Shown here piece by piece: positions 1-32,769 of a stretch of DNA of 64,000 nucleotides (positions are counted from its first letter, which is position 1; each line of letters starts with the position of its first letter). This stretch comes from Chrysomallon squamiferum (taxonomy: Eukaryota > Mollusca > Gastropoda > Neomphalida > Peltospiridae): positions 2,327,616-2,391,615 of the forward strand of contig CM022666.1 in the NCBI GenBank assembly GCA_012295275.1, read 5' to 3'. Below the pieces are notes generated by a model. It was not told the DNA's origin. It saw only the letters and a program-made list of their open reading frames with translations, and ran no database searches. Made by a program: the position numbers and the translations under genes.

Positions 1-118
1 TGATTTTGTTTTGCGTGTGAATTGTTTCTGGTTCTATTTTTATTTAATTATTTTTTTATTTTTTTATAATTTAAATAAAAAAATAATTTTCTTTCTTAGT
101 TTAAAAATGAAAAAATTA

Positions 119-149
<31 letters not shown>

Positions 150-651
150 TTATTATTATTATTATTGTTATTATTTTTATTTATTATTATTATTATTCTT
201 TTTATTTATTATTATTATTATTGTTATTATTATTTTTTTATTTATTATTATTGTTATTATTTATTTATTTTTTTATTTTTTTGTTATTTTTAATTTATTT
301 AATTTTATTTCATGTTTCAAGTGAATTTTTATTTACGCAAATTTGGTCATGTTTTTTTCACTGTGTAAAATATTGTCCATACCACTGTGTGAATTTCCTC
401 CTGTCTCCTGTCCTGAAAGATGCAGAAGCAGAAAGATAAAAGAACATAAACATCCTTTAAAACGATTAATTAACTGATAACAAAAAACCATTCAGCTACT
501 CTTTCAAAAACCGAGAGGCTGATTTACGCTCGTAAGTTACTGGACAAGAATAAAGAAAAATTTAATTGAAATAAACCTACTGTTACTGTTATTAACGTGT
601 TGAAAATCACCAGCATGATTTTAATCTTTTCTACGTTGCCATTCCTTTCAG
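1..651. other. 3' part of a kinase-gene intron, low complexity
   Basis: No coding signal is visible. Positions 110-310 are almost pure (ATT)n and (TTTA)n, so the long open frame there is only a run of Leu/Ile/Phe codons. The stretch ends with a pyrimidine-rich tract and the AG at 650-651, the acceptor of the first kinase exon in the window. Confidence 0.8.
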
Positions 652-21609
<20,958 letters not shown>

Positions 21610-23035
21610 ATGCAGGCTCTAAAATATAACATACACACGGTTGTCAGATATAACAATAACAAAAACATAATAATTGTTATTATTGTCGTATTTCTGTTTT
21701 TGTTGTTATTTTTTCGTACTAGTAGTAATGGTATTATTTTTAGTATTGTTATTGTTATCGTTATTGTTGTTATTTTTGTTATTTTTATCTTTTTGTTATT
21801 ATTAATGTTTGTAGAAAAATATAAAATTGTTGTTTTACTTTCAGACCGTCCTAGTAATATAATGAAAAATGCAGGGAAGAAGATGACAAAGCCAGCTATT
21901 TTGAAGAACAGTGTATATACATATACTTTAAAAAAATACACACACACACACACACTTATATATATAAGTTTTCACTGGTACGAACAAGACCGTTGTGTAA
22001 TTTGACTTGGTGATGCAAATGACACTGTACATGTGATGTTATTAATAACATAAGTGATTTAATTAAGTGCTACAATCATTCCCAGGAAGATTAAACAAGA
22101 ATTGTTTTTTTTGTTTTTTGTTTTTTCAAAAATTACACAAACGTTTTGATTAATATTAGCAAGCAAATGAGTAAAGAAAGATTTCGATGAAATTCGGTAA
22201 CGGATTTTGTATTATTTTTATTTTGAGCATTTAGTACCAGAAGAATTCCTTTCTCATTTAATTGTTTATCATTGTTAATAATATTTTTTGATTATTATTA
22301 TTGTTACTGGTAGGGTTTCAGGGGTACTTTTTTCTTTCTGTTTTTGTTTTTTTTAATAAAAAAGTAAGGATAATTAAAAATAAAAATTCAAACATAAATA
22401 TTCTTCAGTGTTACATAAACTTGAATCTTTTGCATCTTATCGACCTTTTGGTTATTGAGAATGTCAAGATAACAATTCATCAAAATAGAAAATAATAAAC
22501 TACCAATATTAAATGATAATTGCTCTATTTATAATGACATTTGAAACTGAACATTATAAAACTTTTTCATTGCTAGAGATATGGAAAAACAAATGTATAT
22601 AAAGAGATCTTTTTAACCAAAAAAAAAAAAAAAAAAAAAAAGAAATCACTTTAGATCAAGAGAGATGTAAACCAAATGAGATATAGTGAAGTGATTAAAA
22701 AATAAAATTTGTTTTAAAACAAACCTTCAATGTAGAATCCACAAAATTCTCTATTTGATCATTAAATGGATTACAAAAACATTCCTAGAATTCAGTTATA
22801 AACTGATTAAGATATATATCTGTAGATTTATAAAGATTCTGAGATTGTTTTTTTTTTTTCTTACCTATTTTTTATTTTTATTTTATTTTTATTTTTTTAA
22901 GTTTAATTTTTAAATCACTAGTTTAGTGTATGGCATTATGCACTGTTACCATAGTAACTGTCACAGTTTTTATAATAATTATTATAAATCACTATTATAA
23001 AGATTATTATTATTAATGTCGTCATGATTATAAAA

Positions 23036-23068
<33 letters not shown>

Positions 23069-23489
23069 CAGTTTCTGCTATTGGTATCATCATCATGATA
23101 ATTTTTCTTTATTATTATTATAACAATATTATAACCATCGTCAAAATTAATATTAGAAAAAAAAAAAATTAAATATTACTTCTATTATTAATAAAGATGG
23201 TTTGTGTTTGTAAAATGCTACATGGCAGTTTCATTATAATGACAATCACCAACTTTTATAAACATAAATTTGCTCTTCTTTTTTTCTGTGTGTGTATGTG
23301 TCTACTGCAGAATAGAATTTAGTTAAACTAATAGCACTACTTAGTTCTTTATCTTTTCTACAAAAGAGCAGCATAAGATTTCAGTAAATTTCTGGGGGTG
23401 GGGTGTTGTTTTATTGTTTAATTTAATTTTTTTTTATTTGTTACTTTATTTATTTATGAAATTAGTAAATCTAACGTCTTTGAAATAAC
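21610..23489 (+). other. Probable start of the kinase 3' UTR
   Basis: Non-coding sequence directly after the TAA stop. AATAAA hexamers occur at 22355-22360 and 22494-22499, and a 23-base A-run at 22619-22641 follows. Which cleavage site is used cannot be told from sequence alone. An (ATT)n tract lies at 23036-23067. Confidence 0.55.
22494..22499 (+). terminator. Candidate poly(A) signal for the kinase gene
   Basis: Canonical AATAAA about 0.9 kb downstream of the stop codon. Other AATAAA copies at 22355 and 25797 are equally possible ends. Confidence 0.3.
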
Positions 23490-23980
23490 ATTTTATTTTA
23501 CCATTAATAAATTCAATATTTCATAATTTTTATTTCACAGACAATAATGATGGTTGACTTCAAAATTATTAAAACAAACAAAAAAAAACAACAACTGAAA
23601 TAATAAATTATATTTTGCATTAATGTTAACAGTATGTTAAAATTTCCATAATTTTATTCTCCATTTTGTTTATATTTTAAAATTAAAACTGAATAATGTC
23701 ATTCAAATAAAATATTTTTTTGCTAAAAGAAAAATATATATATTCCGCTGTTTTCTTCAGAGTGTTTTTTGAAACTTGGGTTAACAACATGTCATCAATA
23801 ATTTGTGTTGCCAGGAAAACCAACTTTGATCTGTAACAAGTGTTAATATCAGCATCAGTGTTATTCACAGTTAAAATTAACATGACGCACTTCCATTTCT
23901 TGAAATAAATCTTTCCAAATAATATATGAAAATGGAGATAAATAATATATTACATCATAAATGCTCATAAAAATAAAGAT

Positions 23981-24024
<44 letters not shown>

Positions 24025-25270
24025 ACATACACATTATTTTAAAATGATCAAGTATTTATTTGCCTTTTGTTTGGTTTAAAATAAAAATGATAATGTTAAA
24101 ATAGCAGGTTATCAAAAAGCAGATTTAAGTTTGTTTCTTAAGATTTGCTTATTTTTCTCAGCACATACATAATTAGGAATCCATTTAATTTTTTATTTAA
24201 CGGGTTTTCTTCTTCATAGGGCATTCTAAAATTTTAAGATTTTTATTTATTCCTGTTAGCTGCTGAAAAAAAATTGTATTGAAAAAAATTATAATGTTAC
24301 TGTAATGCTACATAAAAATTAGTTTTTAACCTTATTTATCTGCATGTATTTTCAGCCAGTGATTAAATTGTGTTCCATTGTTTACAATTTTTATTTTATT
24401 TTATTTTATTGTTTTTGTTATTATTGTTATTATTATTATTAATACTCTTATGTCATTTCCATTAACAAATTTAATATTTCAAAAATGATGGTTGTCTTCA
24501 AAATAAAAGAATTCATAAAATTAAAAATTAAGAATTGAAATATTAAATTAAATCTTCTGTTAATGTTAACAATATTATACAATTTATTCTTCCTTTTCCT
24601 ATTTTTAAAATTAAAAAGTAATATGTGTGTGTGTCTGTCAGATAAAATTCTTTGGTAAAATTTGGTAAAAGAAAAATCTTCTGTGTAGTTTTCGTAACTT
24701 AGGTTAACAACACCTTAGCGCTGATTTCATTTGCCCGGAAAAGAAATTTTGATCTGTAACAAGTGTTAACGTCAACATAATGTTATTCACAATTTTTACC
24801 AAGAAGACACACCTAAAGTTCTTGGAATACTTCTTTCCAAATAATATGATATGAAAATGGAGATAAATCATTTATTATATTATACGTGCTAATAAAAATA
24901 AAAGATAAAACACACACACACACACACACACATTATTTATTTCAAAACAATCAAACATTTACCTGCCTTTATTTGTGTAAAATAAAAATAATGTTAAAAA
25001 TGCAGGTTCAAATTTATTTCTTAAGATTTTAGTTCTTTTTCTCAGCACATAAGTAACAGGAATCCATTTAATTTTTGATTTAAAATGTATTTTTAAAAAT
25101 CACATATTTCTGACAATGTTACTATAATGCTACTTAAAAATTTGGATTTTAACCTTATTTATCTGCATGCACATTTTGCCAGTGATTAAATTGTGTTCCT
25201 AATTTGCCATTATTTTATTTTATTTTGTTTTTGTTTTTTGTTGTTATTATTATTATTATTATTATTTTAA
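23490..25270 (+). repeat. Tandem direct duplication of about 0.85-0.95 kb
   Basis: Copy 1 spans about 23490-24440 and copy 2 about 24452-25270. Shared blocks in the same order: CCATTAA(T/C)AAATT, GATGGTTG.CTTCAAAA, TTAATGTTAACA, GGTTAACAACA, GATCTGTAACAAGTGTTAA, CTTTCCAAATAAT, GAAAATGGAGATAAAT, a (CA)n tract, TCAGCACATA and GGAATCCATTTAATTTTT. Divergence is clear (indels and many substitutions), so the duplication is not recent. Confidence 0.88.
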
Positions 25271-25796
25271 TAACTGTCAAAAGAAAATATCCTGTAGATC
25301 AGTGGATCTTTTTTTATTATTCTTTTTTTGTTGTTCGATTTTTTAATTCAATTTTTTTTGTTCTTTTCCAAAATATTATCTACAGCAGTTTGCAATTTTT
25401 TCCTCTCTTTGTAACAAATTTTTGTTTCAATTTTTAAAAAAAATTACTTTTTTTTTTAAATTTTAATGTTCTAATATCTTTATGTTTGATAGAAAAAGAA
25501 TGACTAATATTCAGAAAGGAATTTTTTTTTTTTTTTTTGTTCTGTGCGTGTGTGTGTGTCTCAGTTATATATATTTTACTTCATTTTGCTTTCTTTGTAA
25601 ATAGAAATTTTCACAAAATGGACTTCGTTTATATATAATTTATAAGCTGCTGCTTAATTGTATGAAACTGTTCACATCATGTGATAACACGTACGAAACT
25701 TTTGTATTTTTGTTTCTTTTCAAGCTGCACGATATTGTATTTAGAAAAAATTGTTAATACTTTCTTGTATAGTTTGGTGCATTTTTTACTGTGAAA

Positions 25797-25802
25797 AATA
25801 AA
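25797..25802 (+). terminator. Candidate distal poly(A) signal for the kinase gene
   Basis: AATAAA within GAAAAATAAATAC, followed shortly by a second AATAAA and an A-rich stretch. If used, it would give a 3' UTR of about 4.2 kb containing the 0.9-kb duplication. Confidence 0.3.
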
Positions 25803-25859
25803 TACTTTAAAATAAATTTAAAAAAAATAAAAAGTCATTCCAATCCTAACTCATCAGTT

Positions 25860-26650
25860 TTTAGTGAATTTTAAATTTATTTGTAGCAGTTGAAGAAACT
25901 GGATTTTTTTTTTTTTTTAACCTAAATTAATAAAAAGACACTGTTGGTTACAAAAGTCAAGATTTACCAAAAATTTTAAAAATTATAAAATTATTCGGAT
26001 CATCAAAGATCAATAAAGACAAACTTGTTCAAGAACATTTCTACTTCAGATTTATTTCAAATTGCAAAAAAAAAAAAAAAAAAAAAAAAAAATTATTTTA
26101 ATAAAAATAATAAATATGAACAAAATAATACATATTTATATTACTTGAATACTAACCAACAGTTTTGAAGAAAGAAAAAAAAAAGGTGCCTTCTTTACCA
26201 CCAATTTCATTGGATATTGTGATACAACTCTAAGCCAATCATATTTCAGGTTACATGATAAGGAGTCACGTGTTTTAATGATAATCAAATGGGAGAAAGT
26301 AAATAATAATTTCAGTTTAGAAATACTGTACTTTCGTAGTCTAAATTAGTGTTAGAATATTTTTTAAAATTTGGAGAAGTGCATAAAATAATGAACAAAA
26401 AGAAAATATAAAATTTAATAGGTAGAGAATTGTAAAAAGAATATATATATATATGTGTGTATATATTTAAAAAATAAACATGTCTGCTGAAGAAAGTGCA
26501 GCATGTTTGTTAATATGAGACTTAACATGATCATGTGTGATACTGGAAGCATATCATTTATATATATATATATATATATTAATATCTATATCTCTACTAT
26601 CTATCTATATAGATATAGATGTATTTCAAATAGAAAAAAGTACTATGTTT

Positions 26651-26681
<31 letters not shown>

Positions 26682-28172
26682 ACACACGTGCATAAACCAA
26701 ATACGTACATAAATATTTTGTATGCACATGTTATTAATTCAGTAAATAACTTTAATTTCCATTCTTACCTTATTGAAACTTTTCGTATGTAAGCTTTCTT
26801 TCTGAACAGAATATTTGTTTTCCCCTTCAGTTTCCTGTTTTTCGTTATTTCAGAAATGTATTGTAGTTTAATAACAGGAGGCTTTGTCTTTGTTTGTAGA
26901 TGTAAAATTACTCAGACACAGACACACAAACCCTTGACCAGCAAATCAACATAGTACATTAAAATTAAATGTTCTTGCATGAATGTGTGGCTTGAGTGAT
27001 TTTCTAGAGCAAGAAAAAACGAATAATAGTAATAATAAATGAAAAAAAAAATTAAAAAAACAGTTTCGAAGTTTTATAGATTATATTTGTATGTGTTATA
27101 ATGTTTGTATCATTTGGGGAAAATGCTGTCATCCTTGGTATTTTATTTTCACAATGGAAATTTTGAATGTATATAGAGACAATTAATCTGTATATATATA
27201 TATGAAGCATGGTAACTGTAGATAATTAATCAGACGCTTGCTGTACATTTGTTATGTTACCCAAACTCTACTACTAGTGGGATAACCACAAAGGTTGTGC
27301 TTTTATCATCAATCTTGCTGTTACAAAAAAAAAAGCAAAAATTATTATTAATTAATTAATTAATTAATTTAATTAATTACTGTTACCCAGTATAATTATC
27401 ATTTTGTAAATTTTTGTTTTTCATGGATTTTTTTTTTTTTTTTTTTTTTTTTGATCCATCTGAAAGGAAAATGGATTGAAAAAATCTATAATTTTTTTTA
27501 TTTTTTATTTTTTGATGATTTTAAGAGGTGTTAATTAAAGAATTGTGTAATTTTTTTTTTTTTTTTTTTTTTTTTAAATAAGTTCAACATTTTCATAAAG
27601 AATTCATTTTCTGGTGTATGAAATTGTAAACAGATATAATTAAATACTTCTTCATTTTTACTGTGTGTCTAATGGTTATGTGTGCTATGCAAAATGTATG
27701 GCTGATAGACAATTTGTTGATGCTGGAACAATGAAGGTTTAATGCAACATATATATATATTATGACAACTGTAAAATTAAATGACAGAACATTCAATATA
27801 ATGATTTAAATTTTATTTTTTGGATTTTTTAATTATAATTATTAACTATTTTCATCTCTTTTTTTTTTTAATATATATATATATATTTTTCAAACTGACT
27901 CTATTCAAATTCTGCAAATTTATCATGTTAATTTGTTCACATTGAATTACAATTGCAAAATTCAGCTGATTTGTAAAATGTTGTTAAACCAAAGAGGTCA
28001 GAGATCAATTCTCTGTATGTGCACAACAAAAAACAACAACAAAAAACCATATATATGTGTGCACTGACTTCTATGGTACAATAATATTACAATACTGGAC
28101 AATCTTTTTTCTTTACTTTTTTTTTTATTTTTTTTTTACTTTTCTTCGTCTTCTTTGTTATTATTATTATCA

Positions 28173-28219
<47 letters not shown>

Positions 28220-28553
28220 TATTCCAAAAATCATGTTGACATATCATTGTAAATTCACCTTTTAAAATACATCCAACTCCGTCGATAAAAAGAACGTAAC
28301 AGCTGGAATAAATGTAACAGTAATTTGAGTTTTTGGTTTGGAAAGTTGTAAGATGGTTTAAGTACATATTTATTAAAATAGCACTTGTTTTCTGTTGGGG
28401 GAAAAAAAAAATTGTATTTTATTTTTATATTTACCCACAGAAAGAGAGATTTGTTTAGAAAATAAGGATGTGAACCTTGATACTTTCAAATGCATGTGAC
28501 TTTAAGTGTGTCTCTGTGAAATGATATAACTTAGTTTTCACAATGTGGCTATT

Positions 28554-28584
<31 letters not shown>

Positions 28585-28811
28585 TTATTATTATTATTAT
28601 AGTAAAACTTATTATTTTTTGACGAAATGATGCACATTAAACTTCTTATATTTAGAAATATATAAAAAATCCAGGTTTCATTTTTAATTTTTTGTTTTTT
28701 TGTTTTCTTCTTCCACTGTTATTAAATGGCACTGTAATCATATTTAGCATTATTTACCTCTACTATTTGATTTGTCCAAAAATAATATTTATTTTTTATT
28801 ATTTTGAATAT

Positions 28812-28846
<35 letters not shown>

Positions 28847-28981
28847 CATACCAGCAATCTTGTTTTGTCTCAAGACTGTTTAAAATAATATTTATACGGT
28901 CTCAGTATTTATGTTCACAGTTCTTGTAAACTCACCCCCCCAGTTTTAACGTCTAACCCTCCTAACCAGTTATTATTATTA

Positions 28982-29021
<40 letters not shown>

Positions 29022-29229
29022 TATTATTATTAATCCAGTACACTTCTCTTTGTAAATTGAAATATCTAATAAAACTATAAATTTAATCATTGTGTTTTGT
29101 CATTTTTGGTTTTTTTTTATTTTTGAAAATCAAATTTTTGGGTTTGTTTTATATATATATACACATACACACACATATATACATATAGTTTAGACAATAT
29201 CCTGATAGCACAAGAGAGCTTAATATTAC
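25860..29229. other. Intergenic stretch, no gene recognised
   Basis: AT-rich sequence with (TA)n at 26555-26578, (CA)n at 26652-26690, many poly-T and poly-A runs and (ATT)n tracts at 28158-28220 and 28970-29025. An AATAAAACTATAAATTT stretch near 29070, followed by TGTGTTTTGTC, resembles a cleavage and polyadenylation site on the plus strand. No convincing exon was seen. Confidence 0.6.
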
Positions 29230-29313
29230 CTGATCTGTGAGTTTTCTAAACACCAAAAGAAAAGTTTCATAGTGCATGGTGCCAGCAGGTTTCATCTTTG
29301 CCAACTTGAGGCC
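29230..29313 (-). CDS. Orphan 84-nt exon candidate, unknown gene
   Basis: On the minus strand, a TTACTAAA branch-point-like motif and GTGATTCAG precede an open 28-codon segment that begins GLKLAKMKPAGTMHYETF and ends LTDQ, followed by the donor GTAATA. Length is exactly 28 codons and composition is richer and more protein-like than the surroundings. The frame is closed by a stop seven codons before the proposed acceptor. No partner exon was found nearby and the product was not recognised. It may belong to an unseen minus-strand gene or be a relic. Confidence 0.4.
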
Positions 29314-30071
29314 CTGAATCACATTTAGTAAGCCATGTTTAAATTAGGACATTTCTTCCACTCAATGGGAGGGTGAATGTAAATAATTCCATACTGGTAA
29401 TGGAAAAACATGTTGGAATTATCTAAAGTTTAATATTAGAAAGCTTATGAATCGTATTTAAACATTTCTTCAGTTTCGTTCCAAGGGAAGGCATAGAAAG
29501 AAAATCCTTCTTGCTAAATAGAAAACTATTACAAGTTATGTCTGAAAGTATTACATACGGTCATAATTTTATAAAGCTTAAATGTGAAAAAGTAAATGAA
29601 AGACAACTAAACATAGCATTCAAATATTACAAGTGAACAAAAAAAACAAAACAAAAACGCAGAAAAGTAACTTCTTTTAGAGAAAGTAAATATTTATTCA
29701 CTGTTTTCCTTTTTTTTGTTTTTACATTAGCATAGAGATTTATTAAATAGTGGTAATACAGTATCACAGGTATGTAACATAAAATAAAAATGTGGAATTC
29801 ATTCATTAACTGGATTAAGGCTGTTTAAGGGTAGTAATTTTTGTAAGGTTAATAAATTTAACAGAGAAATACATATGTATGTCATGTTCACAAAGACTGG
29901 AAATGAAAAAAATAAGATAAAAAAATGTTCAGTATTTATTAATGTACAAAACAAACTACACTGATCTAGGCACTTATGTTGATATTTTAAAATTCATGTA
30001 TTATTTATAATAATAAAAGAAGAAAATTAAAATATTTGATTTGTTAAATTCACATTTCCATGAACAAAAAT

Positions 30072-30104
<33 letters not shown>

Positions 30105-31699
30105 TAAAATAAAATAAAATAAAATAAAATAAAATAAAATAATAATAACAATAACAAAAATAAATTAAAAAAAATAAAAATAAAATAAAATAAATTAAAA
30201 TAAAAATAAAAAACAAGTAAATTTACTAACAAATTTAAAAGGTTAAAATATTTATAGTAATTGATATTTCCAACTGTCTGCTTGTTCAATGTGGGGGAAA
30301 AGTAATAGTAATATTAAAAAATAAAAATATATTACTACAATATATTACCAATAATAATAATAATAATGAAATACAGATATTAAAAATAATGTTTTAAACA
30401 CACAGACACACACACACAAACACATGTACACACAGATGAATATATATTATCTCTTCTACAATGACTATACAAAGAATATTGGATTATGTACAGTTATGTA
30501 TAAAACCACTGGTTACTTGTATAAAAGTTAACATTTTTAATCATTACATTATGTTCTGACTATCAAAATCAAAAACAATATGGACTTGAGGTGTATAAAT
30601 AAAATTAGAAATACATAGTAAAAGACAGGAAAATGTAATAATATCACAGAATAGGTTATTCTTATTTTTTTTATTTTTTTTTAAATTATGTTCAAAAATG
30701 GACAAAATATGTTGTGCTAAAATGAATGTAGAGGTTTTATCATGTATAAATGACAGAAGCATATTTTAAACATGACTATGGTGATCATCCATTTAAAAAA
30801 AATATCTTAAAAGACAAAGCCTTAAGTTTCTGCAACTAATCAAAATTCAAAATAAATAAAATTTCATGTTGCTGTATTTCAATAAAATGGTTAATTTACT
30901 TAAAATATTTTTGGGGTTTTTTCATTCAGTTCCTTTAATACCTATTAACACATATCTAGAAATAAAAATTTACTCTATTGTAATAAAAGTTTTTTTTTTA
31001 TTTAATTAAAGTATATATATAAATATATATATTTTTTTGTTCATCCTTAGTTCCTTTTATAATAATTATTAACTACCTATCAACAAAATTCACAAAAATT
31101 AATTTATTGTTTTGTAATAAAGTTTTTAATTTAATTAAAAAATTTTCAGTTTTCTTTCACATTATCTGCTATCTCAAATCAAAATAAATTTAAAATGTTA
31201 GTTTCATTAATTAATTATTTTCTTCTATTTTTTATTTTATTTTATGTAGTTCAATATTTGTTGTCCCATTTTCTTTACTTATTCTTCTTTATTTTAAATA
31301 AACAAATAAAAACATCACAACTATGCTTCATAATAAAAACATATTTTTTAACTAACATTTTTCTGATATGGCAGAACATTTTTTCTTTTCTTTTTTTTCT
31401 TTTTTTTTAAAAAATAGCATACATTATAAAACAAATATTGTATAAAGATGTAAACACTCCCAAAAATATAAATGATCACAAACATATTAATACTAGAGGA
31501 AAATACAAAATACTTATATATCACTTGCAAATGATATTAATGAGTTTTTAAATTTCTGCTCAGATATTCTGTACACATGCATGCATAAACGTGTACACAC
31601 ATGCATGTACAGAAAGTTTCCCAAAATAAAAGATAAATTATAAAACAATAATAAAACAATAAATATATAATCTCTCACGCATGCATTTATACATATATC

Positions 31700-31742
<43 letters not shown>

Positions 31743-32175
31743 TTAATTTGGCTAAATTATCTTTAAACTGACTTTTCATTCAGTTGTTGATAATACTGAA
31801 GTATTAAACTTAAGAAAATAAACTTGTGATCTTTTTTGTTCCTGTTCCAATATTACTCCTAACCAATCTCTTGCCCAAAGCAATACCAGTGCTTACTTGT
31901 ATAATGTTATAATCACACTGTTGCCTGCAAGTGAACATTATTCTAAGGCTGACTTCTGTATTATCCAGCACAATATGAAGTACATTTAGCTTTAAATATA
32001 CAGTACATTTGTAAAGACTTTTCCTTGAAATTTAATTACCTATTTTATATCTAGCTGTACTGAGGCTGAGAAAACATAACAAGACAAGGGAAAAAAAAAC
32101 AAAACAAAGAAAAATGATAAAAATATTAAAATAATGAAATTCATTGTTTATAACAAGCTGGTACCAAAAACGGAA
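29314..32175. other. Intergenic stretch, no gene recognised
   Basis: Contains a poly-A plus (AAAAT)n tract at 30075-30140, (CA)n tracts at 30398-30425 and 31700-31740, and AT-rich sequence otherwise. Its right end may include the XRRA1 3' flank. Confidence 0.65.
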
Positions 32176-32181
32176 TTTATT
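32176..32181 (-). terminator. Candidate poly(A) signal for XRRA1
   Basis: Reads AATAAA on the minus strand, about 365 bases past the XRRA1 stop codon and just beyond the repeated 3' UTR block. Confidence 0.35.
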
Positions 32182-32263
32182 TTGTGAAAATAACAACAAT
32201 CTAGACTTCAAAATAAATCATTAACATATTGTTTCTGTCACAGAGATATAAAAAAAAAAAGTG

Positions 32264-32540
32264 TGATGACATCATAATTATACTGTTACCATTTCACTGC
32301 TTGACTCAGATAAATTTGTTTACTGATGATGTCATAAGCAAACTGTTATTTCATTGGTTGATACAGAGTTGTCTTTTTTTTTTATTGATGATGTCATAAT
32401 TATACTGCTATTTCATTATTTGATTTAGAATTTTTATTTTTATTACTGATGATGTCATAATCATACTTCACTGCTTGATTTAGAAAAAAAAATATGCGGA
32501 TGATGTCATAATCTGCTTTTTTTTTTAATGATGATGTCAT
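32264..32540. repeat. Six-copy repeat in the XRRA1 3' UTR, core TGATGATGTCAT
   Basis: The plus-strand core TGATGATGTCATAA (TGATGACATCAT in the first copy) begins at 32264, 32324, 32386, 32447, 32498 and 32529. The first four copies are 60-62 bases apart and also share ACTG(T/C)TATTTCA and a following TTTGATT or TTGA. The last copy runs directly into the XRRA1 stop codon at 32543-32545. The core resembles an ATF/CRE-type half-palindrome on DNA; in the transcript it reads TTATGACATCATCA. Confidence 0.9.
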
Positions 32541-32542
32541 AA

Positions 32543-32732
32543 TTATGTTGACATGACCTCACTGCTGCTTATTCGTGAGATTTCTCTGGAGGCAGAATGC
32601 ACTGACTCAACAGCCCTTTTCATGAGTGTTCGCTTTTCCTGAGCTTCTTTCATAGAACTGACGCGAACAGCGTTGTAACGATTTTGTATCTGAAATGTTA
32701 ACAAATAAATCAGCAAAAACATTTTTTTTATA

Positions 32733-32769
<37 letters not shown>

